Shown: piece by piece, positions 1 to 5,332 of the stretch
How positions within the stretch are numbered: position 1 is the first letter of the stretch
Layout: each line of letters opens with the position of its first letter
Origin: a bacterium
GTDB taxonomy: Bacteria > Bacillota_I > Bacilli_A > RF39 > UBA660
NCBI GenBank assembly: GCA_029007685.1
Contig: JAQXIG010000104.1
Span: 1-8,172 of the forward strand
Length of the DNA: 8,172 nucleotides
Direction of reading: 5' to 3'
Notes under the pieces: generated by a model
Seen by the model: the letters and a program-made list of their open reading frames with translations, nothing else
Database searches by the model: none
Told to the model about the DNA's origin: nothing
Position numbers and translations under genes: made by a program

Positions 1-20
1 GTATTATAACACAGAAAATA

Positions 21-29
21 TGGTATAAT
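21..29 (+). promoter_or_regulatory. Probable extended -10 promoter of the RNHCP gene
   Basis: The sequence TGG-TATAAT gives a perfect vegetative -10 hexamer at 24-29 with an upstream TGn extension. It lies about 30 bases before the start codon of the RNHCP gene. The expected -35 falls at the window edge (about 1-6) and does not look like TTGACA. The promoter may therefore rely on the extended -10, or the call may be incomplete. Confidence 0.5.
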
Positions 30-59
30 AAAGAAAATAAAACCAAAGGAAGAAGAAAA

Positions 60-371
60 ATGAAAAAATTCACAATGCGAGACGAAAATTTCATATGCGA
101 AAATTGTCAAGAAAATGTAAATAAATTAAATTACACTGCCAGAGATCACTGCCCATACTGTCTATACTCAAAACATGTTGATATTATGCCCGGGGACAGA
201 AAAAATGAGTGTCAAGGATTATTAAAACCCATCACCATCGAGAAATTCAAAGACACTTATAAAATTGTCTACAAATGTCAAAAATGCAACAAAATTCATA
301 AAAATATTATGGCAATTGACGATGACATGAACCTCATAATAGAACTAACAAAAGAAACTCCTAAATACTAG
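60..371 (+). CDS. RNHCP domain-containing protein (small Cys-rich, probable zinc-binding)
   Basis: This is a 103-residue soluble protein with no signal peptide or membrane segment. It shows the features of the RNHCP family: a CxxC pair at C13/C16, the family core at residues 28-34 (here R-D-H-C-P-Y-C, with Asp for the Asn that gives the family its name), S-K-H-V-D at 37-41, P-G-D-R at 44-47, C51 and a second CxxC at C73/C76. The cysteine pattern suggests bound zinc, as in zinc ribbons. The family has no established function that I know of. The start at 60 is preceded by an AAAGGAAG ribosome site (45-52); Met6 is a less well placed alternative. The gene stands alone, convergent with the spoVA operon, and its stop codon lies in the right half of a shared terminator loop/stem. 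No link to sporulation is shown beyond proximity. Confidence 0.85.
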   Translation: MKKFTMRDENFICENCQENVNKLNYTARDHCPYCLYSKHVDIMPGDRKNECQGLLKPITIEKFKDTYKIVYKCQKCNKIHKNIMAIDDDMNLIIELTKETPKY

Positions 372-380
372 AGTTTCTTT
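351..380. terminator. Bidirectional intrinsic terminator between RNHCP gene and spoVAE
   Basis: A perfect 10-bp stem pairs 351-360 (AAAGAAACTC) with 371-380 (GAGTTTCTTT) around a 10-base loop. On the plus strand it runs into TTTAATTTT; on the minus strand the stem ends in TTTC-rich sequence followed by TTTTGTT. The RNHCP stop codon (369-371) and the spoVAE stop codon (379-381) both overlap the structure, so one hairpin can end both convergent transcripts. Confidence 0.8.
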
Positions 381-729
381 AATTTTGAGGTTTAAAAAAT
401 AAGGAAAAGATAAATGTAAACACAATAGCCGCTGTAATACCTGATGCTGTAAGATCAAACATTCCCATCAAAAGTCCCATAATTCCCATTTCACTAGCTT
501 TATCCAAAGCCCCATGAATCAACGAATGACCAAAACTCGTAATAGGCACTAACGCACCTGCTCCAACATAATTAATAATTTGATCATAAATACTAAAAGT
601 ATCTAAAAACGAACCCACAACCACAAAGATACTAGTGATATGACCAGCCGATAACTTAGTATTATCTAAAATCAACTGCCCAATTAGACATATTAAACCA
701 CAAAATAAGAATGAATTAATATATATCAT
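379..729 (-). CDS. spoVAE: Stage V sporulation protein AE (SpoVAE/SpoVAEb), membrane
   Basis: This 116-residue polytopic membrane protein has hydrophobic segments at roughly residues 3-20, 30-50, 55-70 and 85-112. It carries the family signature G-L-I-C-L-I-G-Q near the N-terminus, the T-K-L-S-A-G-H-I segment and the G-A-G-A-L-V-P-I-T-S-F-G-H-S block. It corresponds to SpoVAEb of Bacillus subtilis, part of the forespore inner-membrane SpoVA channel that takes up Ca-dipicolinic acid during sporulation and releases it in germination. Its ATG overlaps the spoVAD stop codon by four bases (ATGA), showing translational coupling, and a GGAGGTT ribosome site sits just upstream. It is the last gene of the operon: no spoVAEa or spoVAF follows, and the next gene is on the opposite strand. 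Confidence 0.93.
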   Translation of the reverse strand: MIYINSFLFCGLICLIGQLILDNTKLSAGHITSIFVVVGSFLDTFSIYDQIINYVGAGALVPITSFGHSLIHGALDKASEMGIMGLLMGMFDLTASGITAAIVFTFIFSLFFKPQN

Positions 730-1721
730 TTGATAACCTCCAAACTAACTGCATGGGCAATACTCAAAATATTTTCATGCTGATATACCATAGTAGGAGA
801 GAAAAGTGCTCCAGTGGCTACTAATAAAACTTTTTTAATTTTATTCTTTTTTAACATATCGAGAATCACACTATAATTTACTAATGCACTACAAACAGGA
901 CCACTTCCACCAGCCAACACTTCTTTTTGTTTCTCCAAGTCATAAAGCATAACACCACAATCATTATAATTGCCACTAATATCCAATCCATACTCCGTTT
1001 TCATAAAATCAATTAAAATCTCTTTTCCATAAGTTCCTAAATCTCCAGTTAAAATTAAATCATAATAATCCGAATTACGTCCCAAATCAGTTAAGTGTCG
1101 ATGAATAGTATCAGCAGCAGCTGGTGCCATTACAGCTCCCATATGGAGTGGATCTGTTTGCTCATAATCAACAATTCTACCAATCGTAGAACTTTCCACC
1201 TTAATACCAGTATTCTCGTTAGTAAGTAATATGCTAGCCCCGCCAGTCGCAGTAAAAGTTGCTGTTTTAGGTTTAGGAGCACCATATTCTGTCGGATTGC
1301 GAAATTGTTTCTCACTACTCATATTATGAGAAGAAGTAGAAGCAATCACTCTCTCTACTTTACCACTATCGATCATCGTACTTCCCAAAATAATACCCTC
1401 AACACTAGTAGCACAAGCACTATAAATTCCTAAAAAGGGAAAATCGAACTTTTCAGAAGAATAACATGATGATGTAATCTGATTCATTAAATCTCCAGAA
1501 ATAATCACATCAATATCGCCTTTTTTCTTTTGGGCCTTATTAAGTAAAATTTCAATACTTTCTTGTAATACTTTGGCCTCTGCTGTTTCCCAAGACTTCT
1601 CACCATTATATAAATTATCAAAAGTTTTATCAAAAAATTTCTTCAGTGGTCCTTTTGCTTCATATGGTCCCGCAACCGTAGCCGCATTTTCTATAAATGC
1701 ATTTCGATATTTATATGTCAT
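726..1721 (-). CDS. spoVAD: Stage V sporulation protein AD (dipicolinate-binding, thiolase-like fold)
   Basis: This 331-residue soluble protein is collinear with B. subtilis SpoVAD. Recognisable blocks are A-G-P near residue 17, F-D-K-T near 30, the G-D-L-x-N-Q turn (76-81), the nucleophile-elbow-like S-A-C-A-T-S (101-106, Cys103), S-S-H-N (130-133), P-T-E-Y-G (143-147), M-A-P-A-A-A-D-T-I (198-206), D-L-I-L-T-G-D-L (221-228), N-D-C-G (253-256), G-G-S-G and V-A-T-G-A-L-x-S-P-T (301-310). The family has a thiolase/FabH-like fold and binds dipicolinic acid directly; it is peripheral to the SpoVAC/SpoVAE membrane proteins on the spore inner membrane. The start lies 3 bases after the spoVAC stop, with a GGGAGGTT ribosome site inside the end of spoVAC. 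Presence of this gene implies that spores of this organism are expected to accumulate dipicolinate. Confidence 0.96.
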   Translation of the reverse strand: MTYKYRNAFIENAATVAGPYEAKGPLKKFFDKTFDNLYNGEKSWETAEAKVLQESIEILLNKAQKKKGDIDVIISGDLMNQITSSCYSSEKFDFPFLGIYSACATSVEGIILGSTMIDSGKVERVIASTSSHNMSSEKQFRNPTEYGAPKPKTATFTATGGASILLTNENTGIKVESSTIGRIVDYEQTDPLHMGAVMAPAAADTIHRHLTDLGRNSDYYDLILTGDLGTYGKEILIDFMKTEYGLDISGNYNDCGVMLYDLEKQKEVLAGGSGPVCSALVNYSVILDMLKKNKIKKVLLVATGALFSPTMVYQHENILSIAHAVSLEVIK

Positions 1722-1724
1722 ATT

Positions 1725-2165
1725 CTAACCTCCCATAATAATCAGTCTCAAAATTCCAAAAAACCATGCTGACACAACCCCATACAAAATGACACTACCA
1801 GCTAATTTAAAAATATTACTACCTAACCCAAATATCGGCCCTTCCTTTCGATACTCAATTCCAGCACTAGTCATCGAATGGGCAAACCCTGTAATCGGAA
1901 TAATCAGACCACACTTACAAAAAGTAACCCACTTATCAAAAAATCCCAAAGCTGTAAATAAACTAGCTAAAAAGATAAGACTTACCAACATAAAAGTCGA
2001 AGCATCCTTCGTTGAAATATCAAAAAAAACGGCATAAAATTCGGTTAATAATTGCCCAATCACTCCTACTATTCCGCCAGTTACAAACGCAACAAAAGCA
2101 TTTTGACTACGCGTTTCAGTAGGTTGATGCTTATTAACCAACTCCTTATATCTACTTTTTTCCAT
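1725..2165 (-). CDS. spoVAC: Stage V sporulation protein AC (SpoVAC), membrane channel subunit
   Basis: With the start chosen at 2165 the protein has 146 residues, close to the usual length of about 150. A short hydrophilic N-terminus with H-Q-P is followed by hydrophobic segments. These include F-V-T-G-G-I-V-G-V-I-G-Q, a long stretch around L-V-S-L-I-F-L-A-S-L-F-T-A-L-G, the I-P-I-T-G-F-A-H-S-M block and a C-terminal F-K-L-A-G-S-V-I-L-Y-G-V-V-S-A-W-F-F-G segment. SpoVAC is the subunit linked to mechanosensitive dipicolinate efflux in B. subtilis. The frame is open upstream to 2231, but that extension would run through the sigF terminator and the sigma-G-like promoter. The start at 2165 has GGGTGAT just upstream and lies about 10 bases after the expected transcription start, so it is preferred. 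It is the first gene of the operon; spoVAA and spoVAB are not present. Confidence 0.93.
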   Translation of the reverse strand: MEKSRYKELVNKHQPTETRSQNAFVAFVTGGIVGVIGQLLTEFYAVFFDISTKDASTFMLVSLIFLASLFTALGFFDKWVTFCKCGLIIPITGFAHSMTSAGIEYRKEGPIFGLGSNIFKLAGSVILYGVVSAWFFGILRLIIMGG

Positions 2166-2180
2166 ATAATCACCCATTAC

Positions 2181-2198
2181 TATTATGAAAAAAAGAAA
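2181..2198 (-). repeat. 18-bp sequence shared with the dacF upstream region (copy 1)
   Basis: The minus-strand 18-mer TTTCTTTTTTTCATAATA occurs here and again at 6816-6833, also on the minus strand and also just upstream of a sporulation gene. It contains the CATAATA -10 of the spoVAC promoter. It is partly low-complexity, so chance cannot be excluded. Confidence 0.5.
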
Positions 2199-2209
2199 AT
2201 TTTTTATAC
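2181..2209 (-). promoter_or_regulatory. Sigma-G-type (forespore) promoter of spoVAC-AD-AE
   Basis: Reading the minus strand, GTATA (2209-2205) is followed by a 17-base spacer and CATAATA (2187-2181). This matches at every specified position the B. subtilis sigma-G consensus as I know it (GHATR, 17-18 bases, CATWHTA). Transcription would begin near 2174, leaving a very short leader of about 10 bases that carries the GGGTGAT ribosome site. The known spoVA operon is sigma-G dependent, so function and position agree. The -35 directly abuts the U-tract of the sigF terminator. Confidence 0.75.
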
Positions 2210-2237
2210 AAAAAAAAGAAGAAATTTCCATTCTTCT
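2210..2237 (-). terminator. Intrinsic terminator of the spoIIAA-sigF transcript
   Basis: On the minus strand AGAAGAA (2237-2231) and TTCTTCT (2223-2217) form a 7-bp stem with a 7-base loop, followed by seven T (2216-2210). It begins 7 bases after the sigF stop codon. The stem is AU-rich and hence weak, but the position and T-run support it. It separates sigF from spoVA as in B. subtilis. Confidence 0.6.
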
Positions 2238-2243
2238 CTATGA

Positions 2244-2897
2244 TTAAGCAACCATTTTATTTAATTTTTGAAGTATCTTAGCTTCTTCCCTAGAAACTTT
2301 AACTTGATGCATTCCTAATTTCTTAGAGGTTTCACTTTGCGTCATCCCATCAAAATAACGATACTGAATAATCTGTCGTTCCTCTGGATCTAACTGTTCA
2401 ATCGCTTCTCTTAAGTCTAAAATATCAGAATCATATCCATACTCTTGATAAGAAACCGTATCATACAGACAAACATCTTTTCCCTCATCATCATTAAGAA
2501 CCAAATCCAAACTTAAAACAAAATCCTTAGACATCTCTGCCTCCTGGATTAAAGAAAGATCAATATCCGAATACAAAGAAACCTCTTCTAATGTCGGTTC
2601 TCTTAATAACTGTTGACGTAAAATCTGTTTAAACTCCTCGATTTTCCGCGATATTTTCAGCAACTTTTTACTAAATTTAATATTTCTATCCTCGCGAATA
2701 TATTTCAAAATTTCTCCCTTAATCCATAAATAAGCATAAGTAGTAAATTTAGTATTAGAATCAACTTTATAATTTTCAACCGCCTTCATAAGTCCAATCA
2801 TTCCAACATGCTTTAAATCTTCAATATCATAATAATTTCGAAACTTACTGGCATAAGACAATACTAGATTTTCATACTCTAAAATATTTTCAGTCAT
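2244..2897 (-). CDS. sigF: RNA polymerase sporulation sigma factor F (early forespore), short N-terminus
   Basis: This 217-residue sigma-70-family protein has region 2 at about residues 10-72, including D-L-K-H-V-G-M-I-G-L-M-K-A-V and the -10 recognition/melting segment F-T-T-Y-A-Y-L-W-I-K-G-E-I (51-63). Region 3 spans about 74-125. Region 4, with its helix-turn-helix, spans about 166-213 (L-D-P-E-E-R then M-T-Q-S-E-T-S-K-K-L-G-M-H-Q-V-K-V-S-R). The match to sigma-F/G proteins is clear; sigF is chosen over sigG because it follows spoIIAA and precedes spoVA. B. subtilis SigF has 255 residues. Here about 30 N-terminal residues (region 1.2) are missing, and the upstream frame reaches a TGA three codons before the ATG, so it cannot be extended. 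The AAAGGGATGA ribosome site fits the start. No spoIIAB separates it from spoIIAA. Confidence 0.9.
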   Translation of the reverse strand: MTENILEYENLVLSYASKFRNYYDIEDLKHVGMIGLMKAVENYKVDSNTKFTTYAYLWIKGEILKYIREDRNIKFSKKLLKISRKIEEFKQILRQQLLREPTLEEVSLYSDIDLSLIQEAEMSKDFVLSLDLVLNDDEGKDVCLYDTVSYQEYGYDSDILDLREAIEQLDPEERQIIQYRYFDGMTQSETSKKLGMHQVKVSREEAKILQKLNKMVA

Positions 2898-2911
2898 TTT
2901 TATTCATCCCT

Positions 2912-3262
2912 TTACACATGTATTAAACGAAAAGCTCCCAATTCATTATGACTACTTTCAATACTTTGAAAAATCAAATTCACCTCATTTCGAATCTGTT
3001 TTCTTAATTTATGGTGATATCCACAAATTACCAACTTACCATCATACATCTCAATCAGAAGGTAATGATTCATAATACTCTGAATGCCATCTTCATCTAT
3101 CAATTTCAAATTCTCTAAATTGATCACAAAATAACGAATCCCTTGTTCATAAATCATTTGATCTAAAACTTCATTCAACTGCTTTGAAGTTCTTTTACTA
3201 AGAATTCCCTCTAATCGTACAAATAACATTCCTCTCATAAATTCCATATCAATCCGAAACAT
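2912..3262 (-). CDS. spoIIAA: STAS-domain anti-anti-sigma factor (SpoIIAA homologue) lacking the phosphorylatable serine
   Basis: This 116-residue protein consists of a single STAS domain and has almost the length of B. subtilis SpoIIAA (117). It aligns with that protein from I-D-M at residue 4 through the middle of the domain without gaps: R-L-E-G near 16-19, G-I-R near 41, N-L-E-N-L at 48-52. At the phosphorylation loop the Bacillus D56-S57-S58-G59 reads D56-E57-D58-G59, and the Bacillus Asp23 in G-E-L-D is Ser22-equivalent here (G-I-L-S). In the known system SpoIIAB phosphorylates Ser58, and aspartate there mimics the phosphorylated, inactive form. This protein therefore cannot be switched at that site. 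AGAGGTGAT precedes the ATG. It is followed after 14 bases by sigF with no spoIIAB. It may be a repurposed or vestigial regulator of sigma-F. Confidence 0.85.
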   Translation of the reverse strand: MFRIDMEFMRGMLFVRLEGILSKRTSKQLNEVLDQMIYEQGIRYFVINLENLKLIDEDGIQSIMNHYLLIEMYDGKLVICGYHHKLRKQIRNEVNLIFQSIESSHNELGAFRLIHV

Positions 3263-3301
3263 ATATCACCTCTATTTTTGTTAACACATTAAATATAGTC
3301 C

Positions 3302-3344
3302 ATTTTAAATAAAGTGGATAGTCTTTCGACAAAAGTTATCAAAA
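3302..3344 (-). promoter_or_regulatory. Tandem Spo0A-box-like operator and possible sigma-A promoter of spoIIAA-sigF
   Basis: On the minus strand two 10-base units lie in direct tandem: TTTTGATAAC (3344-3335) and TTTTGTCGAA (3334-3325). The second contains a perfect Spo0A box, TGTCGAA (3331-3325); the first is degenerate. Spo0A dimers bind tandem boxes at 10-bp spacing, and the spoIIA operon is a known Spo0A target in Bacillus. A plausible -10, TAAAAT, lies at 3307-3302, with TTGTCG (3332-3327) as a poor -35 at 19 bases, overlapping the box. I found no convincing sigma-H promoter (AGGAAT with GAAT), which the Bacillus operon uses. Confidence 0.5.
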
Positions 3345-3393
3345 CTTTCTAGAATACATCATGTAAATATAATCATAATCTACTAAAACAAAT

Positions 3394-3419
3394 AAAAAGA
3401 TAGTCAAAATCAACTATCT
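3394..3419 (-). terminator. Intrinsic terminator of the ABC transporter gene
   Basis: On the minus strand AGATAGT (3419-3413) pairs with ACTATCT (3404-3398) around an 8-base loop, followed by TTTTATT. It begins 3 bases after the stop codon of the ABC transporter, so that gene is ended before the spoIIAA promoter region. Confidence 0.75.
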
Positions 3420-3421
3420 AA

Positions 3422-5149
3422 CTAACTAAATGTTTCCATTTCATATAAACTTTTATAAATATCACTATTCTTTAATAAATATTCATGATTACCAGAAGCC
3501 ACAATTTTACCTTTATCAACAACATGAATTACATCAGCATCGATAATAGTAGAAAGTCTATGAGCAACAATAACTACCGTATGATCATTTACTAAGTTAT
3601 CAATTGCCATCTTAACATATTCTTGTGAATGATTATCTAAAGCACTAGTAGCTTCATCAAACAAAATAATTTTACTATCCTTACATAACGTTCGAGCAAT
3701 TGAAAGTCGCTGTTTTTGACCTCCAGATAAATTAACTCCTCCTTCACCCAAAACCGTATCATATTTTTTAGGTAAAGACATAACATAATCATCAATATAA
3801 GCCATCTTTGCATAATTTCTAATTTCTTTTAAAGAAATATTTTTATCCACTAATTGAAAATTCTCTTTAATCGTTCTATTAAAGATAAATGGTTCTTGTC
3901 TAATAATAGAAATATGTTTTCTTAACTCTTCTTCACTTAAATCTCTAACATTGACATTATCTAACAGTATTTCACCTGATATCGGATCAAATATTCTCGT
4001 AATCAAATTAAATAAAGTCGATTTACCTTGACCAGATTTACCAACAATGGCAATTTTTTTATTTGGTTCAATTTTAAGATTAAATTTATTTAATGTAACA
4101 TCCTCATCAGGATAAGAAAATACAACATTTTTAAACTCGATTATACCTTTAACATCAGAAATAGTCTCATTTCCAAACGTTTCATCTTGATACAGTTTGT
4201 TTTCTAAAATTTCATTTACTCTTCCAATAGAAACAACTATTCGTTGATATATTTGAGTTAAACTATTAATATTTTCAATTAACCACATATACCTGTATAT
4301 GTAATATGTCATAGCAATAAAGAAAGTTAGTGATATTTGATTATAATATAGCAAAATAACACAGGTTATAAAAACACCTACTTCTAGTAAACTTTTTAAA
4401 AATCTACTGATAATACTAAACTTAGTTTGAACATCAATTTGATATTCTGATTTTCTATAAATATCTTTAATAATTACTATCATATCATCAATTAATCTAT
4501 TTTTTATTCCCAATGTTTTAATTTCTCTAATTCCTCTAACTGACTCTGTAACTAATGATGTAAACTTATCTTGTTCTTCTCTTCTTTCTTTATGAATTTC
4601 TTTTAATTTAGGATTATATTTTTTTATTACCAAAAACAATAATCCAATTAATAGTATAATTTCTAACCCTATAATCCATGAATTAAAAAAAACATAAATA
4701 ATAATAATCAAAGATCCAATTAAAGACGAAACAGTATAAAGGAGCTCTCCAAAAACTGAACTTAAAGAGTCAGTATCACTAGTAATTCTATTAATTAACT
4801 CTCCGGATGATTGTTTCTCATAAGCAACAGCTGGTAAATTAAGAGCCTTTTTATAAGTAAAAAATCCTAGTTTACGGGATAAAGAACTTTCTACTTTAAA
4901 AAGAATAGAATTAGCAATATGATGAATAATACCACCTAACGTTATTCCTAATAAAAAGTAAATTCCTAAATAGATTATAGAATCCATAACTTCAAGCTTA
5001 GTAATTGCTTCTATCGCTTTACCATTTAAATAACCAGTCATAATTTCAGTAAGTCCTGAAATAAAAAGTAAACTACTAGCGATAATCAATTTTATTTTAT
5101 CTTTCTCCAACAATCGAATTAAAGGTTTGAACTCTTTTAAACTTTTCAT
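3422..5149 (-). CDS. ABC exporter half-transporter (membrane domain fused to ATPase)
   Basis: This 575-residue type IV (B-family) exporter has an N-terminal membrane domain of about six helices (residues 20-40, 57-80, 135-158, 159-176, 253-272 and 273-292) and a C-terminal ATPase domain (about 335-575). The ATPase motifs are intact: Walker A G-K-S-G-Q-G-K-S (370-377), Q-loop Gln418, signature L-S-G-G-Q (474-478), Walker B I-L-F-D-E (495-499), D-loop S-A-L-D, and H-loop His530. It should work as a homodimer, or as a heterodimer with a partner not in this window. The substrate (drug, lipid or peptide) cannot be told from sequence. AAGG precedes the ATG at a suitable distance. It has its own promoter, a long leader and a terminator. 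It sits between dacF and spoIIAA, which are adjacent in Bacillus, so it looks inserted into the ancestral block. Confidence 0.92.
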   Translation of the reverse strand: MKSLKEFKPLIRLLEKDKIKLIIASSLLFISGLTEIMTGYLNGKAIEAITKLEVMDSIIYLGIYFLLGITLGGIIHHIANSILFKVESSLSRKLGFFTYKKALNLPAVAYEKQSSGELINRITSDTDSLSSVFGELLYTVSSLIGSLIIIIYVFFNSWIIGLEIILLIGLLFLVIKKYNPKLKEIHKERREEQDKFTSLVTESVRGIREIKTLGIKNRLIDDMIVIIKDIYRKSEYQIDVQTKFSIISRFLKSLLEVGVFITCVILLYYNQISLTFFIAMTYYIYRYMWLIENINSLTQIYQRIVVSIGRVNEILENKLYQDETFGNETISDVKGIIEFKNVVFSYPDEDVTLNKFNLKIEPNKKIAIVGKSGQGKSTLFNLITRIFDPISGEILLDNVNVRDLSEEELRKHISIIRQEPFIFNRTIKENFQLVDKNISLKEIRNYAKMAYIDDYVMSLPKKYDTVLGEGGVNLSGGQKQRLSIARTLCKDSKIILFDEATSALDNHSQEYVKMAIDNLVNDHTVVIVAHRLSTIIDADVIHVVDKGKIVASGNHEYLLKNSDIYKSLYEMETFS

Positions 5150-5171
5150 AACTACCTTGTATGATATATGC

Positions 5172-5209
5172 AGTCAGTTACAAGAGAGATTTTGTAGTAA
5201 ATCCTGACT
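5172..5209 (-). promoter_or_regulatory. Leader hairpin upstream of the ABC exporter (possible attenuator)
   Basis: On the minus strand AGTCAG (5209-5204) pairs with CTGACT (5177-5172), and inside it TACAA (5196-5192) pairs with TTGTA (5183-5179), separated by an asymmetric internal loop. The hairpin overlaps the second half and stop codon of a possible 14-codon leader ORF. An alternative pairing exists: GAGAGA near 5246-5238 with TCTCTC at 5189-5184. ACTAC (5198-5194) can also pair with GTAGT over the exporter ribosome site. No T-run follows, so any control would act on translation rather than termination. Function is inferred. Confidence 0.35.
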
Positions 5210-5222
5210 TATATATTCTCAT
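5178..5222 (-). CDS. Possible 14-residue leader peptide of the ABC exporter
   Basis: The short frame encodes MRIYKSGFTTKSLL and ends in TAA, 28 bases before the exporter start codon. Its ATG has a very good ribosome site, AAAAGGAAG, with 5 bases between AAAGGA and ATG. This site is better than that of the exporter itself. The frame lies inside the predicted transcript starting near 5296. Its 3' half forms the left and right arms of the leader hairpin, so a translating or stalled ribosome would change the fold. Leader-peptide control is known for some drug-responsive ABC transporter genes (e.g. B. subtilis bmrCD). In AT-rich DNA a 14-codon frame can arise by chance; only the ribosome site and overlap with structure support it. 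Confidence 0.35.
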   Translation of the reverse strand: MRIYKSGFTTKSLL

Positions 5223-5302
5223 ATTCTTCCTTTTAATTTCTCTCAAATTTTATATAATATACTTGAAATAATGGAATGCATTTTTCATCCCTACACTTCC
5301 CT

Positions 5303-5332
5303 AGTATAACACAACTCAACTTGCTCTTTCAA
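5303..5332 (-). promoter_or_regulatory. Sigma-A promoter of the ABC exporter
   Basis: On the minus strand TTGAAA (5332-5327), an 18-base spacer and TATACT (5308-5303) with an upstream TGn extension form a strong vegetative promoter. Transcription should begin near 5296, giving a leader of about 147 bases before the exporter ATG. It is the best promoter candidate seen in the gap between dacF and the exporter, and makes the exporter an independent unit. Confidence 0.7.

Noticed and set aside
1130..1315. 61-codon minus-strand frame inside spoVAD
   Set aside because: Out-of-frame overlap with spoVAD, whose conserved motifs continue through this stretch.
1789..2037. 82-codon plus-strand frame antisense to spoVAC
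   Set aside because: Shadow of a strongly conserved gene; no ribosome site or recognisable protein features.
2166..2231. N-terminal extension of SpoVAC to an ATG at 2231 (168 residues)
   Set aside because: The extension would translate the sigF terminator T-run and the sigma-G-like promoter, makes the protein longer than the family, and lacks a ribosome site. The start at 2165 has one.
2052..2243. 63-codon plus-strand frame over the spoVAC start and sigF terminator
   Set aside because: It runs across regulatory signals of the opposite strand and has low-complexity basic/aromatic composition; shadow frame.
3263..3397. Sigma-H promoter upstream of spoIIAA
   Set aside because: No AGGAWWW with GAAT at proper spacing; the nearest candidate (AGAAAGT with GAAA, spacing too long) mismatches both elements.
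5161..5271. 36-codon plus-strand frame with a hydrophobic C-terminus in the exporter leader region
   Set aside because: No ribosome site or plus-strand promoter, and it is antisense to the leader with its promoter; frames of this length are common in AT-rich DNA.
5250..5288. 12-codon minus-strand frame near the start of the exporter leader
   Set aside because: The expected transcription start is about 8 bases upstream of its ATG, leaving no room for a proper ribosome site.
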